The notes: a model not told the origin generated them from the sequence alone. Counted from the first letter of the stretch, positions 1-7,622 are shown. The stretch is 9,466 bases of DNA from Rhodospirillales bacterium (GCA_024640665.1 JAHEEO010000118.1:1-9466), one strand, 5' to 3'. Numbers and translations: made by a program.

Positions 1-1
1 G

Positions 2-595
2 AGAGACCTTCCATCCGACGCCGATGCCTCATTCGACAAAGAAGTCACTATAGACGTATCGGATCTCGCGCCAATGGTTACATTCGGCACGAACCCAGGA
101 ATGGTCATACCGATTGATGCTGCTATTCCCGACAAGCAAGACGCCGCGACTCGCAAGGCGCTCAATTACATGCAACTCGACAGCGGCACACTAATCGCGG
201 GCCAGTCCGTTGACATCGTATTCATTGGCTCGTGCACCAATGGACGCCTCAGCGACATACAGCAAGCCGTTTCGATTCTGAAAAATCGAAAGGTGGCGAA
301 AAACGTCCGCCTGCTCGTCGTACCGGGTTCCGAGCAAGTGAAGCGTCAAGCAATAGATGCAGGCTATGACGAGATCGTTCGCGCAGCCGGCGGCGAATGG
401 CGGGAGCCCGGCTGCTCGATGTGTATTGGCATGAACGGCGACACGGTTGCGGCGGGCAAGCTTTCTGTAAGCACCAGCAATCGTAATTTCGAAGGCCGTC
501 AGGGCAGCGGCGCACGCACCATTCTGGCCAGCCCTTTAACAGCCGCTGCGAGCGCCGTCACCGGCGTCATTACTGATCCGAGAAGCCTGGTATAG
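2..595 (+). CDS. leuC: 3-isopropylmalate dehydratase large subunit, 3' part
   Basis: This is the C-terminal 197 residues of the large subunit of isopropylmalate isomerase, an aconitase-family [4Fe-4S] enzyme that converts 2- to 3-isopropylmalate in leucine synthesis. The reading frame is open from base 2 and the start lies outside the window; the family is usually about 465 residues, so roughly 40% is present. All three cluster-binding cysteines are visible: one in GSCTNGR (bases 229-249) and two in PGCSMCIG (about 409-432). The family motifs TSNRNFEGRQG and a C-terminal AAAxAVTG also follow. The usual His after GRT near the C-terminus is Ile here (ARTILASP), a small departure from the E. coli protein. 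The stop lies 5 bases before leuD, whose product is the partner small subunit. The identification is secure. Confidence 0.97.
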   Translation, partial: RDLPSDADASFDKEVTIDVSDLAPMVTFGTNPGMVIPIDAAIPDKQDAATRKALNYMQLDSGTLIAGQSVDIVFIGSCTNGRLSDIQQAVSILKNRKVAKNVRLLVVPGSEQVKRQAIDAGYDEIVRAAGGEWREPGCSMCIGMNGDTVAAGKLSVSTSNRNFEGRQGSGARTILASPLTAAASAVTGVITDPRSLV

Positions 596-600
596 AGACA

Positions 601-1173
601 ATGGAAGCAACCATTCGAATTCAATCAAAAACGATCGTATTGCCGCAGACCGATATCGACACCGATCAAATTATTCCCGCAAGATTTCTTACGACGACCA
701 CGAAAGAAGGGCTTGGGGATCAGCTTTTTGCGGATTGGCGTTACGAGAAGAACGGCGCATTGAAGCCAGACTGCATCTTGAATGATCCGAGTGTCCGGCA
801 AAACAGCATCCTCGTCGCCGGCCATAACTTCGGTTGCGGATCCTCCCGGGAACATGCGCCATGGGCCCTATTGGATTATGGAATCCGAGTTGTCATCAGC
901 ACTGAAATCGCCGATATTTTTCGCGCCAATTCACTAAAAAACGGGCTCGTTCCCGTCATTGTTGATGCTGATTCACATGCATGGCTGCTGGCGCATCCAG
1001 GCGCCGATGTTGCCATTGATTTGGAATCAACTACATTGAGCTTCGATGACCGCCAAGTCGAGTTCCCTATCGATCGATTTGCCCGTTATTGCCTGATTCA
1101 CGGGACGGATCAGTTGGGCTTTTTGCTCGATAACAATGACGCCATCACCGCATACGAGCAACGCACACCATGA
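601..1173 (+). CDS. leuD: 3-isopropylmalate dehydratase small subunit
   Basis: This is the small (swivel-domain) subunit that pairs with LeuC to isomerise isopropylmalate in the cytoplasm. At 190 residues it is close to the usual length (E. coli 201). Diagnostic motifs are DIDTDQIIPARFL near residues 18-30, the NFGCGSSREHAPWAL active-site loop near 76-90, and the C-terminal DDAIxAYE. The stretch FLTTTTKEGLGDQLFADWRY differs from the E. coli form and resembles the version I associate with Bacteroidetes and some Proteobacteria; this is from memory only. The ATG at 601 follows the leuC stop by 5 bases behind a weak purine stretch (AGAGA), which suggests translational coupling. The gene ends in an ATGA overlap with leuB. 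Confidence 0.97.
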   Translation: MEATIRIQSKTIVLPQTDIDTDQIIPARFLTTTTKEGLGDQLFADWRYEKNGALKPDCILNDPSVRQNSILVAGHNFGCGSSREHAPWALLDYGIRVVISTEIADIFRANSLKNGLVPVIVDADSHAWLLAHPGADVAIDLESTTLSFDDRQVEFPIDRFARYCLIHGTDQLGFLLDNNDAITAYEQRTP

Positions 1174-2237
1174 GCAGCAAGATCGTTTTTTTGCCCGGCG
1201 ACGGCGTTGGCCCTTCCGTAACTGCTCAAGCACGCGCAGCAATCGAAACCGTTGCCGACATTCATGGTATCGCGCTGCAGTGCTCGGAAGCGCGGATGGG
1301 CGGCGCCGCGATCGATGCCGATGGTAGCCCGCTTCCGGAGTCGACCCTGGCCGCGTGTCGGGATTCGGACGCAGTATTTCTGGGTGCAGTCGGCGGACCC
1401 AAGTGGGCAAATGTGCCGGTTGAACTGCGGCCGGAGCAAGGCTTGCTGGGATTGAGAAAAGCGCTGGGGCTGTTCGCCAATCTGCGTCCCGTTATCACCC
1501 TGCCCGCGCTGTCGAGCGCATCGCCACTGAAGGCTGAGCGTCTCGCCAATGTCGATATTATGGTCGTGCGTGAACTCACGGGCGGAATCTACTTCGGCAA
1601 ACGCGCCCGAACTGACACATCGGCATTCGACACTTGCGAATACACAGCCGAAGAAATCGAACGCGTCTGTCGAGCGGCTGCGGACCTGGCCAAGAAGCGC
1701 CGGGGTAAAATCACCTCTGTGGATAAAGCCAATGTGCTGGATACAAGTCGCCTGTGGCGCGACGTGGCCACACAAATTTTTGCGGACGAATATCCAGAAC
1801 TCGAAGTAGAACACCTGCTCGTTGACGCAGCAGCCATGCACTTGCTGTCGAGGCCCGCCGACTTCGACGTCATTGTCACCGAGAATATGTTCGGCGATAT
1901 TCTGACCGACGAAGCGTCGATGCTGGCTGGTTCCCTGGGGCTTTTGCCCTCCGCGTCAATCGGCTCAGAAGGTCCGAGCTTATACGAGCCGATTCATGGC
2001 TCAGCGCCGGATATTGCCGGACTGGATGTGGCTAATCCCTGCGGCGCCATCCTCAGTGGCGCCATGTTGCTGCGTCACGCGCTGCACCACGCGGGCGCGG
2101 CGGCTGCCATCGAGTCTGCAGTGACCTCATGCCTGGAGCGCGGGATACGTACACGCGACGTTGTTGGCGCAGACGGCAAATCGGTTGGCACCGAAGCCTT
2201 TGGCGCCGCCGTAATAGCCGAGCTTAAGTCCGCATAG
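1170..2237 (+). CDS. leuB: 3-isopropylmalate dehydrogenase
   Basis: This NAD-dependent beta-decarboxylating dehydrogenase oxidises 3-isopropylmalate to 2-oxoisocaproate, the third leucine-specific step. The protein has 355 residues (E. coli 363). Motifs in order are the N-terminal LPGDGVGP (8-15), substrate arginines near 96, 106 and 134, the active-site Tyr in LTGGIYFGKR (Y141), the Lys in VDKANVL (K186), and the Mg-binding aspartates D219, D243 and D247 within the NMFGDILTDEASMLAGSLG region. The NAD-loop motif EPIHGSAPDIAG follows at 273-284. The ATG overlaps the leuD stop as ATGA. It is the last leucine gene here; leuA is not in the window. I see no strong hairpin plus T-run terminator behind it, so read-through into the histidine operon cannot be excluded. 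Confidence 0.97.
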   Translation: MSSKIVFLPGDGVGPSVTAQARAAIETVADIHGIALQCSEARMGGAAIDADGSPLPESTLAACRDSDAVFLGAVGGPKWANVPVELRPEQGLLGLRKALGLFANLRPVITLPALSSASPLKAERLANVDIMVVRELTGGIYFGKRARTDTSAFDTCEYTAEEIERVCRAAADLAKKRRGKITSVDKANVLDTSRLWRDVATQIFADEYPELEVEHLLVDAAAMHLLSRPADFDVIVTENMFGDILTDEASMLAGSLGLLPSASIGSEGPSLYEPIHGSAPDIAGLDVANPCGAILSGAMLLRHALHHAGAAAAIESAVTSCLERGIRTRDVVGADGKSVGTEAFGAAVIAELKSA

Positions 2238-2270
2238 TTCAACTCGGGATCCATTGCAAAGAAGCAAAGC

Positions 2271-2299
2271 TTGTGCGCTCACAGTCATAGAGGCATAAT
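2271..2299 (+). promoter_or_regulatory. Candidate sigma70 promoter of the his operon
   Basis: TTGTGC (2271-2276) and CATAAT (2294-2299) are separated by exactly 17 bases and lie in the only intergenic gap of the window, 45 bases before the regulator gene. They match the TTGACA/TATAAT consensus in 4 of 6 and 5 of 6 positions. Transcription would start near 2306, giving a leader of about 40 bases. That leader has no His-codon-rich reading frame or evident attenuator. This is a prediction from sequence match and position only. Confidence 0.55.
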
Positions 2300-2319
2300 A
2301 ACGTATTAACGCACTATTA
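2296..2319 (+). promoter_or_regulatory. Candidate operator: TAATA-N3-TATTA plus a third half-site
   Basis: A perfect 5-base inverted repeat, TAATA (2296-2300) and TATTA (2304-2308) around ACG, overlaps the predicted -10 box. A further TATTA sits at 2315-2319, 11 bases (one helical turn) beyond the second arm. The position is ideal for repression by the regulator encoded just downstream. The arms are AT-rich and short, and they lack the CTAG core of the E. coli TrpR operator, so the assignment is tentative. The rest of 2238-2343 shows only a GCAAAG direct repeat (2256-2261 and 2264-2269). Confidence 0.3.
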
Positions 2320-2343
2320 CATTAGAACGAGCCGGCAGCGTCA

Positions 2344-2664
2344 ATGAAACCCCGCACGCCTTCGAACCAGCAGCAAGCACGCGCAAGTATCGAACAAGAC
2401 ATGTATCGCGCAATCTTAAGCCTGAAGAGCTCGGCGGAATGCCAGGCATTCTTTGCCGACCTGTGCACGCCAGCGGAACTCGAAGCGCTGGTCGACCGTT
2501 GGGGCGTCGTTGCACATCTCGAAAATGGCCTGCCATATCGAAAAATTCACGAACTCACCGGCGTATCAGTCACTACGATAGGACGAGTGGCTCGATTCCT
2601 GTCAGCCGGTAATGGCGGCTATCAAACCGCGCTAAAGCGGCTCAATGACCGTAAAACGGATTAA
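2344..2664 (+). CDS. TrpR/YerC-family regulator, probable histidine operon repressor
   Basis: This is a 106-residue all-helical DNA-binding protein of the Trp-repressor superfamily, closest in pattern to the Bacillus YerC type (AILSL..ECxxFFxDLCTxxE near residues 23-45). The helix-turn-helix is at about 64-86, containing the core HELTGVSVTTIGRVARFL. The region DRWGVVAHLENGLPYRKI (51-68) precedes it. The first 18 residues are polar and probably flexible. The ATG at 2344 has only a weak ribosome site; an internal ATG at 2401 (MYRAIL) would start at the conserved core and is an alternative. It is the first gene behind the predicted promoter and stops 2 bases before hisG, so it is almost certainly co-transcribed with the his genes. 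Linkage, and the lack of an attenuator, suggest a histidine-responsive autoregulated repressor. That role is inferred; the fold assignment is firm. Confidence 0.88.
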   Translation: MKPRTPSNQQQARASIEQDMYRAILSLKSSAECQAFFADLCTPAELEALVDRWGVVAHLENGLPYRKIHELTGVSVTTIGRVARFLSAGNGGYQTALKRLNDRKTD

Positions 2665-2666
2665 GC

Positions 2667-3572
2667 ATGCCAACAGAAACCGAAGAAAGAATAAAGATCG
2701 CAGTCCAAAAATCGGGGCGTTTGACCGAACACTCGCTGGATCTGCTCGTGCGCTGCGGGCTCAGCTACTCGCGGGGCCGCGATCAACTCATTTGCTATGG
2801 CGAAAACATGCCCGTTGACGTGCTCTTGGTACGCGACGACGACATTCCCGGTCTCGTGCAAGAACAAGTCTGCGACCTCGGTTTTGTCGGGCTCAACATC
2901 GTTGAGGAACGCCGCTTGAGCCTCGTGGCCGCTGGCGAGAAAGTGGAGTTCGATGTTTTGTCCACACTGACATTCGGCCACTGTCGGTTGTCGTTTGGGG
3001 TACCAGAGGAAATGCAATACAGCAGCAGCGAAGATCTTGCGGGTCTGCGGATCGCGACGACCTACCCGGCAATCGTGAAAGACTATTTGGCACGCAATAG
3101 CCTGAATGCATCCGTCGTTAAATTTTCCGGTGCCGTCGAGATCGCGCCCAGCCTGGGTAAAGCCGATGTCATCTGCGATTTGGTCTCCAGTGGCAGCACG
3201 ATGCGCGCACACCATTTGAAGGAAGTAGAAACCATTCTGGAAAGTGAGGCGGTGCTGATCGGCGGCAGCGAAGAAACACGCGGTAGTAAGGCCACGTGGA
3301 TAGCGCGTCTGTTGCAGCGCCTGCAAGGCGTGCTCCAGGTAAAAGAAAGTAAGTACATTATGCTGCACGCGCCCCGCAGCGCATTGCCGCGGATTGCGGA
3401 ACTACTCCCCGGCAGCGAAGCGCCCACTATTCTTCCGTTGGAGGGACGCACTGATTTAGTCGCGGTACATGCAGTATGTCGAGAGAACGTGTTTTGGGAG
3501 ACTCTCGAACTGCTCAAGGAAGCCGGCGCGAGTTCGATGCTGGTGCTTCCCGTAGAAAAGATGCTGGCTTGA
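2667..3572 (+). CDS. hisG: ATP phosphoribosyltransferase, long form
   Basis: HisG catalyses the first and committed step, joining ATP and PRPP to give phosphoribosyl-ATP. The 301 residues match the long hexameric form (E. coli 299), which is feedback-inhibited by histidine and does not need HisZ. Visible motifs are the N-terminal IAVQKSGRL (11-19), the ENMPVDVLLVRDDDIPGLV block (46-64), the phosphoribosyl-binding ADVICDLVSSGST (166-178) and the regulatory ACT-like C-terminal domain (about 225-301) opening with ESKYIMLHAP and closing with SSMLVLPVEKML. The ATG at 2667 is only 2 bases after the regulator's stop and has no convincing Shine-Dalgarno sequence, so initiation probably depends on coupling to the upstream gene. 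Confidence 0.97.
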   Translation: MPTETEERIKIAVQKSGRLTEHSLDLLVRCGLSYSRGRDQLICYGENMPVDVLLVRDDDIPGLVQEQVCDLGFVGLNIVEERRLSLVAAGEKVEFDVLSTLTFGHCRLSFGVPEEMQYSSSEDLAGLRIATTYPAIVKDYLARNSLNASVVKFSGAVEIAPSLGKADVICDLVSSGSTMRAHHLKEVETILESEAVLIGGSEETRGSKATWIARLLQRLQGVLQVKESKYIMLHAPRSALPRIAELLPGSEAPTILPLEGRTDLVAVHAVCRENVFWETLELLKEAGASSMLVLPVEKMLA

Positions 3573-3575
3573 GGT
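3571..3575 (+). promoter_or_regulatory. Ribosome binding site supporting the GTG start of hisD
   Basis: GAGGT lies 7 bases before the GTG at 3583 and overlaps the hisG stop codon. It supports the GTG as the hisD start. Confidence 0.6.
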
Positions 3576-3582
3576 AGCCGCC

Positions 3583-4905
3583 GTGACGTATTTCAGTCCG
3601 CTTGAATGGCAAAAACTAAATGCTCAAGAACGTGCCGCTGCACTTGCGCGGCCCAAACTTGGCGACGACTCGAGCATTCGAGAAACTGTTAAGAAGATCG
3701 TTGCCCGAGTTCGCGAGGAAGGTGATGCGGCACTTGCGGCATTGACATTGGAAATCGACGCTCGAGTGCTCAGCAATATAGCGGTCGGTGCCGGGGAAAT
3801 CGCCGCCGCAGCGCAGCGCCTGACGGCAGAAGAACGCAATGCAATAGATACCGCCGCAGCCAACATCGAGCGGTTTCACGCGGCCCAACTACCGGCGGAC
3901 ATCGACATGGAAACCATGCCGGGCGTGCGCTGCAGCCGCGTGTCGCGCCCCATTGAGCGCGTCGGCCTATATGTGCCTGCGGGCACCGCACCGCTGCCAT
4001 CTACGGCGCTGATGCTGGGCATTCCAGCAAAAATTGCCCAGTGTCCACTGCGGGTGCTGTGCAGCCCGGCTCAGGCCGACGGGCAAGTCGATCCAGCCGT
4101 GCTTTATGCGGCCCACTTGTGCGGTATCGATCAGGTTTTTAGCATTGGCGGCGCACAAGCGATTGCTGCAATGGCCTATGGCACAGCGAGCATTCCGAGC
4201 GTCGACAAGATTTTCGGTCCAGGTAATCGCTGGGTCACAGCAGCGAAAACGCAAGTGAGCAACGATCCTGCCGGCGCCGCATTGGACATGCCCGCAGGCC
4301 CGTCTGAAGTGTTGGTCATTGCCGACGCATCGGCAAACCCCGAGTTTGTGGCTGCCGATTTGCTGTCGCAGGCTGAGCACGGAATTGACTCACAAGTCGT
4401 GCTCGTGACAACTTCCCAGAAGTTTGCCGCAGACGTAGACGCCGCTATAGCAAAGCAAATCGACAAATTGAGTCGCCGCACGATAGTCATTGCGGCGCTG
4501 CAGCAGTCCGTGTGCATCATCGTGCCTGATGTCACTACAGCCATTCGAGTTTCCAATCAGTACGCACCCGAACATCTGATCCTGCAGGTAGAAAATGCCA
4601 GTGGGCACATTGCAGAGATCAAAGCGGCCGGATCGGTCTTTGTCGGCCCTTGGGCGCCTGAATCGGTTGGCGACTACTGCAGCGGGACAAATCATGTGCT
4701 ACCCACCTATGGCTATGCGCGCAACTATTCCAGCCTTGGCGTCAGCAGCTTCTTGCGCGCCATGACCGTGCAGGAACTCAGCCCTGCGGGCTTGCAGAAT
4801 ATCGGGTCAACTGCCGTTACTCTTGCCAATCTCGAAGGCCTCGATGCACATGCATACGCCGTTCAATGCCGCTTAGCTAAGCTAGCCGAAGGTGAACAGA
4901 CATGA
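3583..4905 (+). CDS. hisD: Histidinol dehydrogenase
   Basis: HisD is the zinc- and NAD-dependent enzyme that oxidises L-histidinol to histidine in two steps, ending the pathway. It has 440 residues (E. coli 434). Landmarks are VGLYVPAGTAPLPST (127-141), FGPGNRWVTAAK (211-222), DMPAGPSEVLVIAD (235-248), the zinc ligands Q263 and H266 in LLSQAEHG, D364 in VGDYCSGTNH and H423 near the C-terminus, and the catalytic pair E330-H331 in APEHL. All are offset by the same 4 residues from the E. coli positions, so the enzyme looks intact. The start is GTG behind a GAGGT site, 10 bases after hisG. The stop overlaps the hisC start as ATGA. Confidence 0.97.
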   Translation: MTYFSPLEWQKLNAQERAAALARPKLGDDSSIRETVKKIVARVREEGDAALAALTLEIDARVLSNIAVGAGEIAAAAQRLTAEERNAIDTAAANIERFHAAQLPADIDMETMPGVRCSRVSRPIERVGLYVPAGTAPLPSTALMLGIPAKIAQCPLRVLCSPAQADGQVDPAVLYAAHLCGIDQVFSIGGAQAIAAMAYGTASIPSVDKIFGPGNRWVTAAKTQVSNDPAGAALDMPAGPSEVLVIADASANPEFVAADLLSQAEHGIDSQVVLVTTSQKFAADVDAAIAKQIDKLSRRTIVIAALQQSVCIIVPDVTTAIRVSNQYAPEHLILQVENASGHIAEIKAAGSVFVGPWAPESVGDYCSGTNHVLPTYGYARNYSSLGVSSFLRAMTVQELSPAGLQNIGSTAVTLANLEGLDAHAYAVQCRLAKLAEGEQT

Positions 4906-5981
4906 GCCTTGTAGAAAAACTCGCACGGCCGGACCTTGCCGCTGTTCGGCCTTACACCCCGGGCGTATATGAACCCGGTCTAGTGCGCCTCAACGCCAAT
5001 GAGTCGCCTTGGCGATCACCAGCAGACAAGACTGACCGTGGGCTCAATGTGTACCCCCCACCCCGGCCAGATGCGATCAAGGAACTGCTTGCCGAGCACT
5101 ACGACATTGCTGCCGACCAGCTTCTCGTAACCCGTGGCAGCAGCGAAGCAATAGACATTCTGATTCGTGGCTTCTGTGTCGCAGGGCAAGACGCGATCCT
5201 AACAACGCCGCCAACCTTCGATATGTATCGGCTGTATGCAGGCATACAAAATGTCGAAGTACGGCACGTACCGTTGCTTCAAAAGCAGAACTTTGCGCTC
5301 GACACGCAGAAGCTGATCGAAGCGATCAATCCACCAGTGAAACTCGTCTTTGTTTGCTCGCCGAATAACCCTACCGGGACGTCGGCACCCCGCGCCGAAG
5401 TTGAGCGCGTTTGCGAGGCCGCAAATGACCGTGCGCTCGTCGTAATTGATGAAGCCTATTACGAGTTCGCGAATGCCGAGAACTTCTCCGCGTTTCGGCA
5501 GAGATTCCCCAACGTCGTGCTGCTTCGAACGCTATCGAAGTTCGTTTCACTCGCCGGGGTTCGATGCGGTGTATTGATAGCCGACCCGGAAATAGTCAAG
5601 TTTCTCGGCAATGTGCTGCCCCCGTATACCTTTCCGACGCCTTCCATTGAACATGTACAGGAAGCCTTTACGAAGGACGCACTCAATATCTCTAAAGAAC
5701 GCATCCAACTCATACGGCGCGAACGAACCAGGCTCGCTGAGGCAATGCAAGACTCGATCCTCGTAAAACATGTGTATCCGAGCGATGCAAACTTTGTTCT
5801 CTTGCGAGCGCGCGACGCGAAACAGTTTGTCGACCGCGCGTATCGTGCGGGCATTCTCGTGCGCGAGTTTCCGGGTCAGCCGGAACTGGAAAACTGCATT
5901 CGCGTCACCATTGGAAAGCCCGAAGACAACGACCGACTCATTCGTGCCATCTCCGGCGTGGAAACCAGTAATGATGGATAA
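4902..5981 (+). CDS. hisC: Histidinol-phosphate aminotransferase
   Basis: This is a fold-type I PLP enzyme that transfers the amino group of glutamate to imidazole-acetol phosphate to make histidinol phosphate. It has 359 residues (E. coli 356). Visible motifs are RLNANESPW near 29-37, CSPNNPTG at 152-159 (cofactor-binding Asn), VVIDEAYYEF at 180-189 (Asp that pairs with the PLP pyridine nitrogen), the Schiff-base lysine K213 in LRTLSKFVSLAGVRCG, and the C-terminal arginine in CIRVTIG that binds the substrate carboxylate in this family. The ATG overlaps the hisD stop by 4 bases and follows GAAGGT with about 9 bases of spacing. Its 3' end overlaps hisB by 8 or 11 bases. Confidence 0.97.
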   Translation: MSLVEKLARPDLAAVRPYTPGVYEPGLVRLNANESPWRSPADKTDRGLNVYPPPRPDAIKELLAEHYDIAADQLLVTRGSSEAIDILIRGFCVAGQDAILTTPPTFDMYRLYAGIQNVEVRHVPLLQKQNFALDTQKLIEAINPPVKLVFVCSPNNPTGTSAPRAEVERVCEAANDRALVVIDEAYYEFANAENFSAFRQRFPNVVLLRTLSKFVSLAGVRCGVLIADPEIVKFLGNVLPPYTFPTPSIEHVQEAFTKDALNISKERIQLIRRERTRLAEAMQDSILVKHVYPSDANFVLLRARDAKQFVDRAYRAGILVREFPGQPELENCIRVTIGKPEDNDRLIRAISGVETSNDG

Positions 5982-7029
5982 AGTAATATTTATCGGTTGG
6001 GAAGGCGCTGTTGTGAGTCGTCCCGCCAACGGCTATGTCACCTCGTTGAATGACATCCAACTAGTGCCAGGGGTCATGCCGGCTCTGCGCAGATTCACTG
6101 CGGCTGGTTATGCAATCGTCGCCAGTACCAATAGACCGGCGGATACGCTTGAGACAGCAATTGTAGAAAAGGTCGACCTAAGCGACGACTTTGTTTGCAG
6201 ACTCTTCCGCTCCCAGGGAATCGACCTATCGAAACCGAAGGTGTGTATACACTCTGCTGCGGAAGGCTGTAGTTGTCGGAAGCCCGGTGTCGGTCTCATC
6301 GCAGACTATTTACCGAAGCTGGACCGCAACAAAAGCGCTGTCATCGAAAGTGAGGCGTTCTGCGAAGAGTTTGCTCGAAATGTTGGTGTGCAAGCAGTGC
6401 GGCTGGAACCAAGCTCAAGCGCATGGCAAGCCGCCGCCCACCGCTTGCTGGATGCGCCGCGCGTTGCCTCGGTACGCAGAAAAACGCGCGAAACAGATAT
6501 TACAGTCGATATTGACCTCGACTTGACGACAGACCCCAACATCTCAACCGGATTGGCTTTTTTCGACCACATGTTGGAGCAGCTCGGCAAACACGGAAGT
6601 TTTGCGCTCACCGTAAACTGCAAGGGAGACTTGGAGGTTGATGAGCACCATACGATCGAAGATGTCGCACTCGCTATCGGCGCCGCGCTTCGGCAAGCAT
6701 TGGGCGACAAGCGCGGCATCAAGCGTTATGGCTTCTTGCTACCGATGGACGAAGCCCAAGCTCAAATCGCGATTGATATCGGCGGTCGAGCGTATCTCGT
6801 CTTTGAGGGGACATTTCCCCGGCTGGAAGTTGGCGGTATGCCAACAGAACTCGTAGAGCACTTTTTTAGATCTTTGAGCGACGCATTGGGCGCATCGCTG
6901 CATATTCGGGTCAGCGGTGAGAACACGCATCATATGATCGAGGCCTGTTTCAAAGGCGTCGCCCGCGCGATCGGGATGGCAAAGGACCGCAGTGGCGACG
7001 TGCTGCCGTCTACCAAGGGGCAACTATGA
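5974..7029 (+). CDS. hisB: HisB: IGP dehydratase fused to a degenerate histidinol-phosphatase domain
   Basis: This is a two-domain protein of the enterobacterial HisB type, 351 residues (E. coli 355). The C-terminal imidazoleglycerol-phosphate dehydratase domain (about 168-351) is intact: RETDITVDID, GLAFFDHMLEQLGKHG, the DEHHTIED metal motif (223-230), EHFFRSL and GENTHHMIEACFKG. The N-terminal HAD-type domain (1-160) aligns along its length with E. coli histidinol-phosphate phosphatase, including the zinc-loop C91, H93, C99, C101 and the Lys in CRKP (K103). However, the catalytic DRDGT is GWEGA (residues 8-12), and the motif IV GD is ES (125-126). Both the nucleophile and the general-acid Asp are missing, so phosphatase activity is unlikely. 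ATG codons at 5971 and 5974 are equally possible starts inside the end of hisC; I chose the second. The product would supply pathway step 6 but probably not step 8. Confidence 0.93.
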   Translation: MDKVIFIGWEGAVVSRPANGYVTSLNDIQLVPGVMPALRRFTAAGYAIVASTNRPADTLETAIVEKVDLSDDFVCRLFRSQGIDLSKPKVCIHSAAEGCSCRKPGVGLIADYLPKLDRNKSAVIESEAFCEEFARNVGVQAVRLEPSSSAWQAAAHRLLDAPRVASVRRKTRETDITVDIDLDLTTDPNISTGLAFFDHMLEQLGKHGSFALTVNCKGDLEVDEHHTIEDVALAIGAALRQALGDKRGIKRYGFLLPMDEAQAQIAIDIGGRAYLVFEGTFPRLEVGGMPTELVEHFFRSLSDALGASLHIRVSGENTHHMIEACFKGVARAIGMAKDRSGDVLPSTKGQL

Positions 7030-7622
7030 GCGAACCCCTTGTAATCATCGGATCGACGGGTGCAAATCTGGCATCGCTCGGATTCGCGCTTGAGCGGCTT
7101 GGCGTTACAGCGCCGGTGAGCGAAGATCCAGCCACTATTCGCTCGGCAGAGAAGCTCATTCTGCCTGGTGTCGGCGCAGCCGCCGATGCAATGCAACGCT
7201 TACGGCGCGCTGGACTCGATGCAGTCATTCCGTCTCTGACGCAGCCGCTGCTCGGCATCTGTCTCGGCATGCAGTTACTGTTTGAAGAGTCAGAGGAAGA
7301 TGCAGCGAAGTGCTTAGGGGTCATGCCCGGTCGCGTCGTTCGCTTCTCTTCCGATCACGACCTGCCAATTCCTGAAATGGGCTGGAACGAATTGGAGCAG
7401 TTCGCGCTATCGCCTTTGTTTCGAGGGCTAGACCGCGGCGCTTACGCCTATTTCGTGCACAGCTACTTTGCGCCTGTGAGCGAATACACGATCGCCGAAG
7501 CGAATTATGGCGAACGTTTTTCTGCGGCGGTCTGCAGGGATAACTTTTATGGGACTCAGTTTCACCCGGAGCGATCCTCTAACGTGGGCGCGCTTGTGTT
7601 GCGGAATTTTCTGGAATTATGA
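7026..7622 (+). CDS. hisH: Imidazole glycerol phosphate synthase, glutaminase subunit
   Basis: HisH is the class I glutamine amidotransferase subunit that releases ammonia from glutamine and feeds it through HisF. It has 198 residues (E. coli 196). The catalytic triad is complete: C79 in LGICLGMQLL, and H180 with E182 in GTQFHPERS. The oxyanion-loop motif LPGVG is at 46-50 and the family motifs PEMGWNEL and YFVHSY are present. The N-terminal strand reads IIGSTGANL where most HisH proteins have an Asp before the glycine turn; this is a minor change away from the triad. The ATG overlaps the hisB stop as ATGA and has a clear AAGGGG site (7015-7020) 5 bases upstream. It works as a 1:1 complex with HisF. 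Confidence 0.97.
   Translation: MSEPLVIIGSTGANLASLGFALERLGVTAPVSEDPATIRSAEKLILPGVGAAADAMQRLRRAGLDAVIPSLTQPLLGICLGMQLLFEESEEDAAKCLGVMPGRVVRFSSDHDLPIPEMGWNELEQFALSPLFRGLDRGAYAYFVHSYFAPVSEYTIAEANYGERFSAAVCRDNFYGTQFHPERSSNVGALVLRNFLEL

Noticed and set aside
1110..1841. Long open frame on the minus strand (243 codons) opposite leuD/leuB
   Set aside because: It lies opposite clearly coding sequence, has low-complexity, arginine-rich patches and no recognisable family. It is a shadow of codon bias.
2238..2290. Rho-independent terminator after leuB
   Set aside because: Only the AAGCTT palindrome and a GCAAAG direct repeat are visible. There is no stable GC-rich stem followed by a T-run.
2300..2343. 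His-leader peptide with attenuator before the operon
   Set aside because: No frame in the short leader has a run of CAT/CAC codons, and no alternative hairpin pair is evident.
2661..3368. Minus-strand open frame (235 codons) opposite hisG
   Set aside because: It covers the intact hisG frame almost exactly, has no ribosome site or family motif, and its composition is that expected from the reverse of hisG codons.
5770..5973. Upstream in-frame extension of hisB starting at 5770
   Set aside because: The extra 67 codons lie entirely inside hisC and encode no HisB-like sequence. The ATG pair at 5971/5974 aligns with the E. coli HisB N-terminus.
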